From NCBI GenBank assembly GCA_946415645.1, contig CAMKTJ010000003.1:51561-115560 (forward strand): DNA of 64,000 nucleotides. Reading direction: 5' to 3'. The number at the start of each line of letters is the position of its first letter. The stretch's first letter is position 1. Shown here one piece after another: positions 38,995 through 50,300 of the stretch. The notes under the pieces are model-generated. The model was not told the DNA's origin. It saw only the letters and a list, made by a program, of their open reading frames with translations, and made no database searches. The stretch comes from an uncultured Prevotellaceae bacterium (lineage in GTDB: Bacteria; Bacteroidota; Bacteroidia; Bacteroidales; Bacteroidaceae). The position numbers and the translations under genes are program-made.

Positions 38995-40281
38995 TTATTC
39001 CTGCTTTGTGTAGTAATCTATCATTCTACGAATAGCCCTTTCACAAACAGGACAGAAAACTGGTGCCTGGTTCACTTTCATTCTGCATTCCTGAACCGGT
39101 CTGTAAACACCTTTTGACTGATATCCTCCGCCCTCATATACACCAACCTCGGTATATATATTCTTACCCGACGGAATCGTGGGTATCTTCACATTATCAC
39201 CTAACATATCAGCCCATTTACTCTTGAAGTCCACCAAGGTGGTAATATTCGGTTCCCATGGTTCCGTATCAGCAGGATACAAGGGCTCGTACTCATCATC
39301 ATAATAGTATTCATCTGCCAGTCCGGCAAAGCTATGCCCGAACTCATGAACAACTACTGGCAGATTCTGTTCGTTATGCGCAGCAGACATTAAATAGCTG
39401 TTATAAATACCTCCGCCGCCATAGTTGTCAGTGTTAGCCAGAATAACAATATGCTCGTAAGGTACCCCGGACAACACATCATGCACCCTCTTCAGATGTA
39501 ACGTGGTAAGATACCTATTGCTGTAAAAAGTATCAAAAGAACTTCCGACGGCAGTATTCTTCCAAATATTATCATGAGGAATACTTACACCCGCATCCTT
39601 TGAAGGAACCATTACCGCGACAAAGTTGAACCTATCCGACATTGACTTGAAAGGCTCATGAGAAATCATCGCATCAATGGCATCCCTGCAGTCCTTCTCA
39701 AAGATATTCATCTCCGTAGCCTGATAACCTTCCGCAATAAAAGCTACATCAATTTTATTTTTGCTATCGCCTGATTTCTGAAGATATTTCCATGTAAAGT
39801 TCCCTTCGTTGGAAACGGGTCTTATCAGTATATCCTGTGGATCAACACGATGCGTCATTTCGCCTTTTACCTGATTGTGCGTATCCGTCAGGGTTACCGT
39901 TATATCAACCGGTTTCTTGGGAAAAGGGACAAGGAATACATTTTCGAAGGATTTCTGTACGCGCGAAGCCTCCTCCGTGGTCTGCCACTCCTGAAAAAGC
40001 GTACTGAATGAATGCCTGTAAAGAACCGTCCCGCTCTTACAGTCTTTCACGCAAATCTGTCCATTACCAAGCAGAAGTAGCCTGTCAAGATTCACTCGTC
40101 TGCCATACCAGCCATCGGAGCTCCGCATCTCATCAAGATAAATATACTGGCTGTGATTATCACCTGAGAAGGTATAATCCAAGCGTAACGTCTTATCCAA
40201 GAACCACTCATCAAAGTCCTGCGCACTTATATACTGACAACAAGACGCAGAAAAGAAGAATAAAAAGAATAAAAGTCTCAC
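38995..40281 (-). CDS. Secreted M64 family (IgA peptidase-like) metallopeptidase
   Basis: KIDVAFIAEGYQATEM, VVHEFGHSFAGLADEYYY zinc motif. Confidence 0.9.
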   Translation of the reverse strand: MRLLFFLFFFSASCCQYISAQDFDEWFLDKTLRLDYTFSGDNHSQYIYLDEMRSSDGWYGRRVNLDRLLLLGNGQICVKDCKSGTVLYRHSFSTLFQEWQTTEEASRVQKSFENVFLVPFPKKPVDITVTLTDTHNQVKGEMTHRVDPQDILIRPVSNEGNFTWKYLQKSGDSKNKIDVAFIAEGYQATEMNIFEKDCRDAIDAMISHEPFKSMSDRFNFVAVMVPSKDAGVSIPHDNIWKNTAVGSSFDTFYSNRYLTTLHLKRVHDVLSGVPYEHIVILANTDNYGGGGIYNSYLMSAAHNEQNLPVVVHEFGHSFAGLADEYYYDDEYEPLYPADTEPWEPNITTLVDFKSKWADMLGDNVKIPTIPSGKNIYTEVGVYEGGGYQSKGVYRPVQECRMKVNQAPVFCPVCERAIRRMIDYYTKQE

Positions 40282-40394
40282 AATACCAATCTTTATTGGC
40301 TACAAAAATACGAAACAAAATGCTAAATGCCAAGAATATACATTATAATAATGTAAACAAACACAAAAAAACAACAACACTACTCACCTCTCGG

Positions 40395-40425
40395 TTGTAC
40401 ACCTCAGCTAAAGTTTGTAACTTTG
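40395..40425 (+). promoter_or_regulatory. Promoter for nth
   Basis: TTG-N20-TAACTTTG. Confidence 0.6.
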
Positions 40426-40449
40426 CGCCAGCAATCAGAACAAGGCGTA

Positions 40450-41097
40450 ATGAAAAGAGCAGAACTATACCAGCAAGTGCAGGAATACTTTCAGAAAGCA
40501 ATGCCTGAAGCCAAGACCGAACTGCACTACTCCACACCCTTTGAGCTATTGGTTGCAGTTATCCTAAGTGCTCAATGTACAGACAAGCGAATCAACCAGG
40601 TTACGCCTCGGCTGTTTCATGATTACCCCACAGCAGAAGCTATGGCAGCCGCCACACCAGAGGTACTGTATGAGTACATCCGCAGTGTTTCCTATCCCAA
40701 CAATAAAGCCAAACATCTCTCAGAAATGGCAAAGATGTTACAAACTGAATACCAGGGTGTTGTGCCATCTGATTTAAAGGAACTAACAAAGTTACCTGGG
40801 GTAGGAAGAAAGACAGCAAATGTCATTCAAAGCGTTGTTTTTCAGAAGGCTGCGATGGCAGTTGACACCCACGTATTACGTGTCAGTCATCGTATTGGCT
40901 TAGTACCTGATTCATGCAAAACTCCACTGAGTGTAGAGCGCATGCTTACTAAGTATTTTCCCAAGGAAATCATCCCCCTTGCACACCATTGGCTCATCCT
41001 TCACGGAAGGTATGTATGCACGGCCCGTTCCCCCAAATGTGAACAGTGTGGCATCCTGCATATTTGTGCAAGAAAATTTGGAGATTTCAAGAAATAG
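40450..41097 (+). CDS. nth: Endonuclease III
   Basis: [43 protein letters not shown]6CX2C Fe-S cluster near C-terminus. Confidence 0.96.
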   Translation: MKRAELYQQVQEYFQKAMPEAKTELHYSTPFELLVAVILSAQCTDKRINQVTPRLFHDYPTAEAMAAATPEVLYEYIRSVSYPNNKAKHLSEMAKMLQTEYQGVVPSDLKELTKLPGVGRKTANVIQSVVFQKAAMAVDTHVLRVSHRIGLVPDSCKTPLSVERMLTKYFPKEIIPLAHHWLILHGRYVCTARSPKCEQCGILHICARKFGDFKK

Positions 41098-41108
41098 CCA
41101 TACCTTTG
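41078..41108 (+). promoter_or_regulatory. Promoter for pgk embedded in the 3' end of nth
   Basis: TTG (41078-41080)-N20-TACCTTTG (41101-41108). Confidence 0.6.
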
Positions 41109-41156
41109 CGCGAAAATAAAGAGACAGATTGTTTTTATTTTAAATATCAAGAAAAG

Positions 41157-42428
41157 ATGACTATTAACGAGTACAATTTTGCCGGTAAAAAGGCAATCGT
41201 TCGTGTTGATTTCAATGTACCCTTGAAAGAGGGAGTTATTACTGATGACACCCGTATCCGCGGTGCAGTCCCCACACTGAAGCACATTCTTGATGGTGGT
41301 GGTGCACTTATCATCATGAGTCACATGGGTAAGCCCAAGGGCAAGGTTAAGCCTGAGCTTTCTCTGGGTCAGATCAAGGACGCCGTTGCCAAGGCTCTTG
41401 GCGTTGCTGAGGTTAAGTTCGCTCCCGACTGCGCTAAGGCTCAAGAGGCTGCTGCCAACCTGAAGATGGGTGAGGTTCTGTTGCTCGAGAACCTGCGTTA
41501 CTATCCCGAGGAGGAAGGTAAGCCCGTAGGTATCGACAAGGAAGATCCTGCATACAAGGCTGCTAAGGAGGAGATGAAGGGTCGTCAGAAGGATTTCGCT
41601 AAGACTCTTGCTTCTTATGCAGACTGCTACGTAATGGATGCCTTCGGTACTGCTCACCGCAAGCACGCTTCTACAGCTGTTATTGCCGACTACTTCGATG
41701 CCGACAACAAGATGCTTGGCTTCCTCATGGAGAAGGAGGTTCAGGCTGTTGACAATGTACTCTCTAACATCAAGCGTCCCTTCGTAGCCATCATGGGTGG
41801 TTCTAAGGTATCTTCTAAGATTGGTATCATCGAGAACCTTCTGGGCAAGGTTGACAAGTTGATTCTCTGCGGTGGTATGACATACACCTTCTCTAAGGCT
41901 CACGGTGGCGAGATTGGTCAGTCAATCGTTGAGCTCGACAAGTTGGATGTTGCCCTGAACGTTGAGAAGATGGCTAAGGAGAATGGCGTAGAGCTTATCC
42001 TTGGTGAGGACAGCGTATGCTGCACAGGCTACGACTTCTCTACCTTCAGCGTTAAGCCCGGTGCCAAGATCGAGACATTCAAGTCAACAGAGATTCCTGC
42101 CGAGTACGAGGGTCTGGATGCAGGTCCAATCAGCCGTGCTAAGTTTGCTGCTGCCATCAAGGGCGCTAAGACTATCCTCTGGAACGGTCCTGCCGGATGC
42201 TTCGAGTGCGACGACTTCTGCGCTGGTTCACGTGCTGTAGGTGACGCTGTTGCCGAGGCTACTGCTGAGGGCGCCTTCTCACTGATTGGTGGTGGTGACT
42301 CTGTTGCATGCTGCACCAAGTTCGGTCTGACCGACAAGGTATCTTACATCTCTACTGGTGGTGGTGCTCTGCTCGAGGCCATCGAGGGTAAGGTTCTCCC
42401 TGGCGTAGCAGCTATCAAAGGTGAATAA
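41157..42428 (+). CDS. pgk: Phosphoglycerate kinase
   Basis: [43 protein letters not shown]. Confidence 0.98.
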   Translation: MTINEYNFAGKKAIVRVDFNVPLKEGVITDDTRIRGAVPTLKHILDGGGALIIMSHMGKPKGKVKPELSLGQIKDAVAKALGVAEVKFAPDCAKAQEAAANLKMGEVLLLENLRYYPEEEGKPVGIDKEDPAYKAAKEEMKGRQKDFAKTLASYADCYVMDAFGTAHRKHASTAVIADYFDADNKMLGFLMEKEVQAVDNVLSNIKRPFVAIMGGSKVSSKIGIIENLLGKVDKLILCGGMTYTFSKAHGGEIGQSIVELDKLDVALNVEKMAKENGVELILGEDSVCCTGYDFSTFSVKPGAKIETFKSTEIPAEYEGLDAGPISRAKFAAAIKGAKTILWNGPAGCFECDDFCAGSRAVGDAVAEATAEGAFSLIGGGDSVACCTKFGLTDKVSYISTGGGALLEAIEGKVLPGVAAIKGE

Positions 42429-42444
42429 TGTAAATGATTAAAGA

Positions 42445-43410
42445 ATGAAGCACTTTATTTCATTCTTACTATCTATTCTCATGCTGGCCTCCTGTGCTCA
42501 AAAACAGGAGGCCATGCTATCTGTAGCCGAATCAGAGCAAGCAGACAGCCTGGCACTTCATGTGGCATTGATGCCCACACTGGGATGCCTACCCATCTAC
42601 TATGCCCAACTGACGGGAATTACAGATTCCTTGGACCTGGACATACGTTTGCTCCGTTATTCAGCTCAAATGGATATTGATACAGCTATAGCCCGTGGAC
42701 ATGCAGACATCGCCTATACTGATATCATCCGTGCCATTCGTCTTTCCGACTCTGTTTCCGTAACCTCTTTCCTGGCAAACGAAGAGCCTATCACATTGGT
42801 AGCCCAAAAGGGAAAGAAAGTAAAGAAAATGCAACAGATGAGCGAGAAGATGATTGCCATCTGCCGCCTTTGTGCTACTGACTATTGGTGCGAGAAGATG
42901 CTTGACAGTGCCAAGATCAGTCAGGATAGCATATACCGCCCCCAAATCAACGACGTAAAACTCCGTGGTAAGATGATGCGTACAGGCCTGTTGGAAGGCG
43001 CCATGCTGGAAGAGCCTTATGCCTCATGGGCCATTATGCAAAGAAACAAGAAACTTATGCAGACAGAGGAGAAATCCTACCAGTTTGCCATATGGGTTAC
43101 AACAGACAGTCTGCATAAAGACAGCAGGAAAACAGAACAGACACGCAAATTCGTTGCTGCCTACAGAATGGCTGTAGAGAACATCAACAAAGGACTCTAT
43201 GCAGATTCTCTACGGTCTATATTAAGAAGAGAATATGAGATGCCCGACTCTGTCATCGACTCTCTCAAGCTGACAACCATAAAAGAACCCTTCCTCCCCA
43301 AGAAGAAGGATACGGAAGAAGCCCTGACCTGGCTTTCCACCCGTAACATCACACCTAAGAAGTTTAATCCAGACACATTCATCAATACCACATTCTTCAA
43401 CAGAAAATAA
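42445..43410 (+). CDS. Substrate-binding lipoprotein (ABC-type NitT/TauT-like)
   Basis: Lipobox LMLASCAQ; periplasmic binding fold pattern ALMPTLGCLPIYYAQLTG. Confidence 0.65.
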   Translation: MKHFISFLLSILMLASCAQKQEAMLSVAESEQADSLALHVALMPTLGCLPIYYAQLTGITDSLDLDIRLLRYSAQMDIDTAIARGHADIAYTDIIRAIRLSDSVSVTSFLANEEPITLVAQKGKKVKKMQQMSEKMIAICRLCATDYWCEKMLDSAKISQDSIYRPQINDVKLRGKMMRTGLLEGAMLEEPYASWAIMQRNKKLMQTEEKSYQFAIWVTTDSLHKDSRKTEQTRKFVAAYRMAVENINKGLYADSLRSILRREYEMPDSVIDSLKLTTIKEPFLPKKKDTEEALTWLSTRNITPKKFNPDTFINTTFFNRK

Positions 43411-45479
43411 TGGATAACGCAACGCTTAACAACATAACAACATCTTGTAGGAAAGAACTGACTGCCCTCTTCATCGGATCAGGACTGGAGCAGCTAAGTA
43501 TTATTGCACGCTACTGTTCTGACAGTCAGATTATCTCTGAGGTAGAAGAACTGACAGAAAACTACCACTGCATGCTGACCTTCCTTGCCGATGGTGGAAA
43601 GGATGACGAAAGAGCACTGACACAGAAGAGAATCTGCAAGAAAGCACTTGAGATACTATGTGTTGCACACCGCGACATACGTTTGCAGGAGGTACACACC
43701 TGGTATGCAAAAACCTTTCACGAACTACAAGACTTGTATGGTGTTAACCCCGAAACCACATTGATCAGAAAATGGGGATTACGCACGTTACCAGACGAAG
43801 AGATGCTTATCCAAGACCACCTCTTCGGCCTGATATGGACTTCACCATTATGGAGCCAAAAGGACACAGCACACTGGTACGAGTTCATAAGCCGACAAAC
43901 TGAATCTGTCAAGATACACCTTCTGGGAGCCGTTACCCTGTCATTGTGGGAGTATTTCGATATAGAGAAACTATCCCTACTCTTCCTCTTTACCGATACT
44001 GAAAGCAAGAAACTGAATGCCCTGACAATAACGGCAATCATACTACTGGCAGAAAAATACCAGAAAGAACTGCCTCTCTATCCTCTGTTAGAAAACCGCT
44101 ATCATGGCAGCAATATCAGCAAGAACATCCCCGTGGTAATAAAGGAGAAGTTACTGATGCTGCAGACACTCATTGCCATCAAGAAGGAACAGGAAGATAT
44201 GGCAAAATTCTCCCTGAACATGACACAAGAGGAGATGCAGGAAATGATGAACAAGAAGGTGGAACACATCAGGTTCATGGTAGACAGAGGTCTGGATATC
44301 AACCTGAGCAACCGCACAGAACTATGGTACAAATGTGATTTCCTGCGCGAGAATATATCACATTGGTGGATTCCCTTCGAGAAGAGTTCACCCGTTATAG
44401 AGGAACTGCTCCTCGACAAGGATGGCAAATTCAACAAGCAGGCATACCAGGTACTTGACCTACCCAGCGAGTGTGACATAGACCGATATGCCATATTCTC
44501 GTTCTTGGCAAAGACGCAATACAAGAACACATTCATAGAACAGATGGCTCAGACCCTTGATATGTCAGGCGTTGCTTCTGGCGAGGAGTTCCTTCCCCCT
44601 TATATGAACCACATGAAAACCACCATGCAGAACCTCTACCGCATCTTCGTCCATTCACCAATCAGGAACGAGATAGAGAATCCTTTCTCATGGCCTCAGA
44701 CCTTCTGGGAGAACCCTTTGTTCAATGAGCATTTCACAGAGGACAACATCATGGAGTTATGCTCCGAGATGATGGGAGCCCAAGTCTATGACCAACCCGT
44801 TGCCTGGCTCAACAAGATGGCAGCAACCTCAGGCACTAGCCTGGCTATGCTGAAACTGAAGAGCAACTGCCTGTTCCGGAGTCAGAAATACGCCGAGGCC
44901 ATTGAACCACTCACACAAATGCTTTTCTTCCAAGAGGAGGACGAATGGGCATTGGTTGTACTTCAGAAGTGCTACGAGCAATTGGGCAGAAAGGAACAAC
45001 AATTGGAAGCCGCATTGAGACTTACTGATATTTGTCTCGGCAATGTCAATTACCTTACCACCGTTGCTACCGTACTGATAGAGATGGAAAGGTACGAGGA
45101 GGCACTGAAGTATCTCTTCAAACTGGATTATATGCAGGCAGACAATATAGTCTTCAAGACCTGTATAGAGACTTGTGCCCTTCACCTGAAGAAATTTGAT
45201 ATAGCCCTGCGCTACAATCAGGCCATCCTCGAGCATACTGAATACAAAGACCGATACATTGAGTATCTGACTGCCGGACATGTTCACTTTGCCATGGGTA
45301 ACTGGAAGGAAGCCCTTGCCAGCTACAAGGAATACAAAGCTCAGGCAGAAGAACTGAATAGGACCGAGAATCGGAAAATTGACCCCGATAAGGAGTTTGT
45401 CATAAGCAGTAAGATTCTGAAGGAACTGGGTATCAGCCCATCGGACATCAGGCTGATGCACGACATGATTAACCTCTAA
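43410..45479 (+). CDS. TPR-containing hypothetical protein
   Basis: ORF starts at the previous stop (TAATG); TPR-like helices in C-terminal third. Confidence 0.75.
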   Translation: MDNATLNNITTSCRKELTALFIGSGLEQLSIIARYCSDSQIISEVEELTENYHCMLTFLADGGKDDERALTQKRICKKALEILCVAHRDIRLQEVHTWYAKTFHELQDLYGVNPETTLIRKWGLRTLPDEEMLIQDHLFGLIWTSPLWSQKDTAHWYEFISRQTESVKIHLLGAVTLSLWEYFDIEKLSLLFLFTDTESKKLNALTITAIILLAEKYQKELPLYPLLENRYHGSNISKNIPVVIKEKLLMLQTLIAIKKEQEDMAKFSLNMTQEEMQEMMNKKVEHIRFMVDRGLDINLSNRTELWYKCDFLRENISHWWIPFEKSSPVIEELLLDKDGKFNKQAYQVLDLPSECDIDRYAIFSFLAKTQYKNTFIEQMAQTLDMSGVASGEEFLPPYMNHMKTTMQNLYRIFVHSPIRNEIENPFSWPQTFWENPLFNEHFTEDNIMELCSEMMGAQVYDQPVAWLNKMAATSGTSLAMLKLKSNCLFRSQKYAEAIEPLTQMLFFQEEDEWALVVLQKCYEQLGRKEQQLEAALRLTDICLGNVNYLTTVATVLIEMERYEEALKYLFKLDYMQADNIVFKTCIETCALHLKKFDIALRYNQAILEHTEYKDRYIEYLTAGHVHFAMGNWKEALASYKEYKAQAEELNRTENRKIDPDKEFVISSKILKELGISPSDIRLMHDMINL

Positions 45480-46705
45480 AGCAAACCCTTTATACTCATA
45501 TAGACGCGTGCCCTGATCCTGCGGCATGTAGGGAACAAGGTCTTCCACGTCTCCGGTGTTAGCAGATAGCAATGCTGCTCAATGTCCTGTTGGAAGATCT
45601 GTTGCAGTTGTGCTGTTGTCTCAGGACTGAAGATAAAGGAATTTACTTCATAATCGAATTTCAGCGAGCGGGCATCCAGATTGGTTGTTCCAACTGTGCA
45701 GAACTGACCGTCAACCATCATAATCTTACTATGATGGAAGCCACCTTTATAATAATAGATCTCAGCCCCACGCTTCATCAGTTTCTTCATCTCCAAACCC
45801 GTAACATCAGCGTTTGCCTGCCCGTCGCTCTTCTCTGATACCATAAACTGCACCTTCACACCACGTGCCAAGGCATTGTTCAGCGCCTTGCGGATAGGGT
45901 TACTCAAACAAGGGTACGGGTTTACAATCTGTATCAGCTGCTGCGCATTGTCTATAGCTGCACAATAGGTTTTGCGCATCATGTCGGGCGAGATGCGTGG
46001 TATTCTGTCAGCCAAGGCAATCTTCACAACACCACAACTCCTGTCCTCACCCACATATCTGCCTGGTGTCAGCAACTCATCCGTCACCACATACCACATC
46101 CGCTCAAATATCTGCTCATAGCCCTCCACTATGGGACCGTGCAGACGGATATGCATATCTCGCCACTCCCCTACCTTGGGTTTGCCATGCAGATAGTAGT
46201 CGGCAACATTCATCCCGCCTGTATAGCAGACATTGCCGTCTATGATGGTAATCTTATGATGGTTTCGGTGGAATACATGATTTATCCAAGGGAAACGGAA
46301 TTTATCAAACGGTTCTATCTCTATGCCAGCGGCTCTCACCTCTTTCAGGAATTTCTTGGTAAGTGGTAATTTAGAGGAATGGTTGCCAAATCCATCATAA
46401 ATTATTCTCACCTTGACACCCTGTTGGGCCTTACGCTTCAGTATCTCAAAGAGCTCGCCGCAGATGCTATCCTCCTGAAACTTAAAGTAATCCAGATGAA
46501 TGAAGTGCTTGGCTTGTTCTATCTCACCAAACATATCCTCAAACTTCATAGGCCCATTCGTCAGCAGCCTCACCTCGTTACCTTCATAGAAAGGTATGCC
46601 CATCTGCTTGAAATCAGCTATGGTACGCTCATCAGCACGTTGCGCCATGGCAGCGAACGAGCCTAAAAAGAACACAATTAAACAAGATAAAAGCTTATGT
46701 CTCAT
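45476..46705 (-). CDS. cls: Cardiolipin synthase / phospholipase D family
   Basis: Two HxKxxxxD motifs (HHKITIIDG, HSKIMMVDGQF); signal peptide. Confidence 0.92.
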   Translation of the reverse strand: MRHKLLSCLIVFFLGSFAAMAQRADERTIADFKQMGIPFYEGNEVRLLTNGPMKFEDMFGEIEQAKHFIHLDYFKFQEDSICGELFEILKRKAQQGVKVRIIYDGFGNHSSKLPLTKKFLKEVRAAGIEIEPFDKFRFPWINHVFHRNHHKITIIDGNVCYTGGMNVADYYLHGKPKVGEWRDMHIRLHGPIVEGYEQIFERMWYVVTDELLTPGRYVGEDRSCGVVKIALADRIPRISPDMMRKTYCAAIDNAQQLIQIVNPYPCLSNPIRKALNNALARGVKVQFMVSEKSDGQANADVTGLEMKKLMKRGAEIYYYKGGFHHSKIMMVDGQFCTVGTTNLDARSLKFDYEVNSFIFSPETTAQLQQIFQQDIEQHCYLLTPETWKTLFPTCRRIRARVYMSIKGLL

Positions 46706-46732
46706 TACGGCGACAAAGATACGACATAATTT

Positions 46733-46760
46733 TCAATTCTCAATTCTCAATTCTCAATTA
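46733..46760. repeat. TTCTCAA heptanucleotide array
   Basis: ttttcaa ttctcaa ttctcaa ttctcaa. Confidence 0.85.
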
Positions 46761-46804
46761 TATTTTGTATCTTTGCACGCAAAAGTTTCAAAAAACATCA
46801 GATT

Positions 46805-47272
46805 ATGAGCAAAGTTGTTATCAATTCTTACGAGGATTTCCAACAATATGTAGGTCAGGTCTTGGGTGCCAGCGATTACGTAGAACTGCCCCAGGAGCGT
46901 ATTAATATGTTTGCCGATGCCACGCTGGATCACCAGTGGATACACGTTGATATAGAGAAGGCCAAGGCTGAGAGTCCCTTTGGACAAACCATAGCCCACG
47001 GATACCTGACACTGAGCATGCTGCCCTACCTGTGGGATCAGATTATCGAGGTCAACAATCTGGAGCGTATGATGAACTACGGCATGGATAAGATGAAGTT
47101 CGCACAGCCCGTACTCAGCGGTCAGCATATCCGTATGGTTACCAAGCTTGAGGAACTGGCAAACCTTCGCGGTGCCATCAAGACTACCATCAAGTTCACA
47201 ATCGAGATTCAGGAGACAGGCAAGAAAGCACTGGAGGGTCTGGCTACCTTCATCTACTACTTCAAGAGCTGA
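46805..47272 (+). CDS. MaoC-like dehydratase
   Basis: FADATLDHQWIHVDIEKAKAESPFGQTIAHGYLTLSM hydratase motif. Confidence 0.92.
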   Translation: MSKVVINSYEDFQQYVGQVLGASDYVELPQERINMFADATLDHQWIHVDIEKAKAESPFGQTIAHGYLTLSMLPYLWDQIIEVNNLERMMNYGMDKMKFAQPVLSGQHIRMVTKLEELANLRGAIKTTIKFTIEIQETGKKALEGLATFIYYFKS

Positions 47273-47301
47273 GAAGAACCCCTCTCCGCAAACTATACAC
47301 A

Positions 47302-47334
47302 GTTCCCTTCGGTCATGGGAATGACCGAAGGAAC
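47302..47334. other. Intergenic inverted repeat
   Basis: gttcccttcggtcat-ggga-atgaccgaaggaac. Confidence 0.5.
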
Positions 47335-47390
47335 TTGAAAACACAACTATATAATATAAAAAGGTTAACTAAAGAATAATTCACAATACT

Positions 47391-50300
47391 ATGCAAAGAA
47401 TCAACACCCAAGGAGTTGTCAGGCTTCTGCTGACAACACTCGTTTGTTTTGCATCCATAAATATTTGGGCAAAAACAGAAATCAATGTAGAGACGGCAGG
47501 TACGCTCTCTTCTATCCTGACATCAACAGACAGCGAGCTGAAGGTAACCGGTTACATCAACGGCTCAGACATCAAGTACATCCGCTCACTGGTTAACAAC
47601 GGAAAAGTTGTATCACTGGACTGGTCTGAGGTTCACATCGTAGCCGGCGGTGAAGCTTACACTGAGAGCTACACCACAAAGAATGACGTCATTGGAGAGA
47701 AGATGTTCTACGGATTCTCAAAGCTCGTGGCAATAACCCTTCCTGCTACTATAACATCTATCCAGAACAATGCGTTCGCTAATACAGGTCTCAAGAAGAT
47801 TGAGATTCCCAACAGTGTGGTTTCTGTTGGCGAGGATGCCTTTGCCTACTGCGGTTCCCTTGCAACTGTTGTTATCGGCAAGAAGGTTAAGACCCTGAGC
47901 AAAGGTACATTCTATAACTCGCCTGTTACAAAAGCATACCTCAAGCCCATGAATCCGCCAACAACAGCCCCTTATCTGTTCAGGGACTCTCCAAAGATTA
48001 CTATCTTTGTCTATAAGGATGCTCTGGCAGACTACAAGGCATCTAGTTGGACTGAATGGGTATCCACTTTCTATGGTACTTTGGAGAAGATCTACCCTTA
48101 TGAGCCCGATGAGGACGACAAGGCCAAGGAGTTGTGCAGCACTTACTTCGAAGATGCTGCCTGCACCCAGCTGAAGGCAGAATATCAGGCTATGAGCGAT
48201 GATGATCTGACTGCCAACATGACTGCAGCCGGCATGCCTGAATACATGGTTACCATAGCCCTGAAGGTAAAGAACGCTACTTGGGCTGCGTACGAGAAGG
48301 ACTTCCGTATCAACGAATACAAGGCATACAGCGATGCAGCATATTGGAACGAGAAGCTGTGGGCACGTTTTGCCTCCTTCATGGGCAACCCCACAGGTAT
48401 TTATACCCAGAACGACGGAGATCCACTTTATGTCTTCGTAGATAGCGACGTTCCTGAGGATGCCACCTTGTACCTTGGAACTGCAGGAGTCGATCAGATG
48501 ATTACCGATGCCAAGGCAGGCCAGAAACTTCAGAAGGGACTCAACATCATAGACGGCGAGGCTGACAAGCTCTACTATATCCTCTATACTGCCGATACCC
48601 AGAAGATGACCAAGAAACTCACAGAGTGGCCCAAGATTAAGATTCACATCGAGGGTGGTGTGATGAACGGCTACTATGACGCATCACGCCATACAGACAA
48701 AGACTATAAGGCATTACTGAAGAACGTCACTTTCACTACCTTCGAGATCAAGGGTCTGCATTCTGTCATGAACATCAGAACTTCCATCCTCAAGGAAACA
48801 TTCCCCAACCAGATTCACAAGTCCATTGCATGTCTGGATAGCGTTGCAGTATGGGAGAACGACCTCTTTGGTATCAACGAGTCTGTAGCTAACGGCGAGA
48901 AGGCAGGAGCACCCTGGTTCCTGAGCGGTGGTGATGCTTTCTACCCCAGTTACTTCAATAACCCCATCTATGTAGACAATAACTCACCAGGCTCCTATGC
49001 TCATGCCACCGAGTTCGGTACACATTTCTCAAAAGGTGCTTCTGAATACTGTCTGAATCCTTACATCGCAGATTTTGACGAGGGTGGTCTGGCACACGAG
49101 ATAGGACACCAGCATCAGTTTGCTATCATGCTGGAGGGCTTTACTGAGGGTAGCAACGATCTCTTCTCTAACTACTGCCGTTGGATGACGGGGCACAGAG
49201 CATCTACAGGTAGACCTCTGAGCGTTACCATGCAGGAGTATGCCCGTAAGGAGCCTTTCTACTGGCGTCCTATCGACAATAGCTGTCTGCGCATGTTCTT
49301 CTCTCTGTACCTCTATTATCATCAGGCTCAGAAAAACACATCGTTCTATCCCGAACTCTTCAAGGCTTTGCGTGCCGACAGGATAGAGTCACAGGGCAGA
49401 AACATAAACTGTAACAACTCCGGACTGAAGTTCGTCCGCAAGGTATGCGAGGTTGCACAGGAAGACCTTACCGACTTCTTCAACGTCTATGGTTTCTTTG
49501 AACCTGCAAACAATCGTTACCTGGAATGCTATGGCGACCATTATGTAACCAACAAAAAGACAGATATTAACAGAACAAAAGCCGAGATTGCCAAGTATCC
49601 CAAGAAGAACAGCGAGATTATCTTTATTGAGGACCGTGTAGAGTATATGCCGGCTACGGACTTCATCCCTGCTGCAAAGGGAGTGCGCTACTATCGCAAC
49701 AGCGAGAAAGTTGGCCAGTGCGGCGATGTAGGTCAGTACACCAGCTATCTGCCCGGTGCCTGCGAACCATCAGAATATGTTTACATGAAGGCTGACAGCC
49801 TCTATGCCTTGGAAGGCAAGGGTGGACTGGGCTTCCTGATGAAGGATGCCGATGGAAACCTGAAGTACGCTGCCAACGCCAAGGATATCTGCATCCCCAG
49901 AAGTGTAGGCCGTGACCTCACCATCTACTCCATCGATGCCGATGGCTCAATGCACGAAGTCCAGATGGTTGAAGGTGGCGAAGCGACTGTCGCAAATCCG
50001 AGAGCAGGCCAGCTGGAGAAAAACATGACTGATCTAACCATCAAGCTGAACCTCAGCGGCAAAATCAATGGTACTGACATCAAATACCTGCGTAAGCTTA
50101 TTGGTGAAAAGCATCTGGCATCTATGGACCTCACAGAGGCAACAATTGTAACAGGCGGATCATCATATTATCAGACTTACACCACCTCTCTCAACATCGT
50201 TGGTCCATATGCCTTCCAGGGCTTCACAAAGCTCAAGGACGTCAAGCTACCCAAGAGTACCACACAGATTAGCAGCAACGCTTTCTCACTTTCAGGCCTG

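Noticed and set aside
41001-41903. 300 aa minus-strand ORF
   Set aside because: Antisense to nth and pgk, both certain genes
47718-48647. 309 aa minus-strand ORF
   Set aside because: Antisense to the M60 gene
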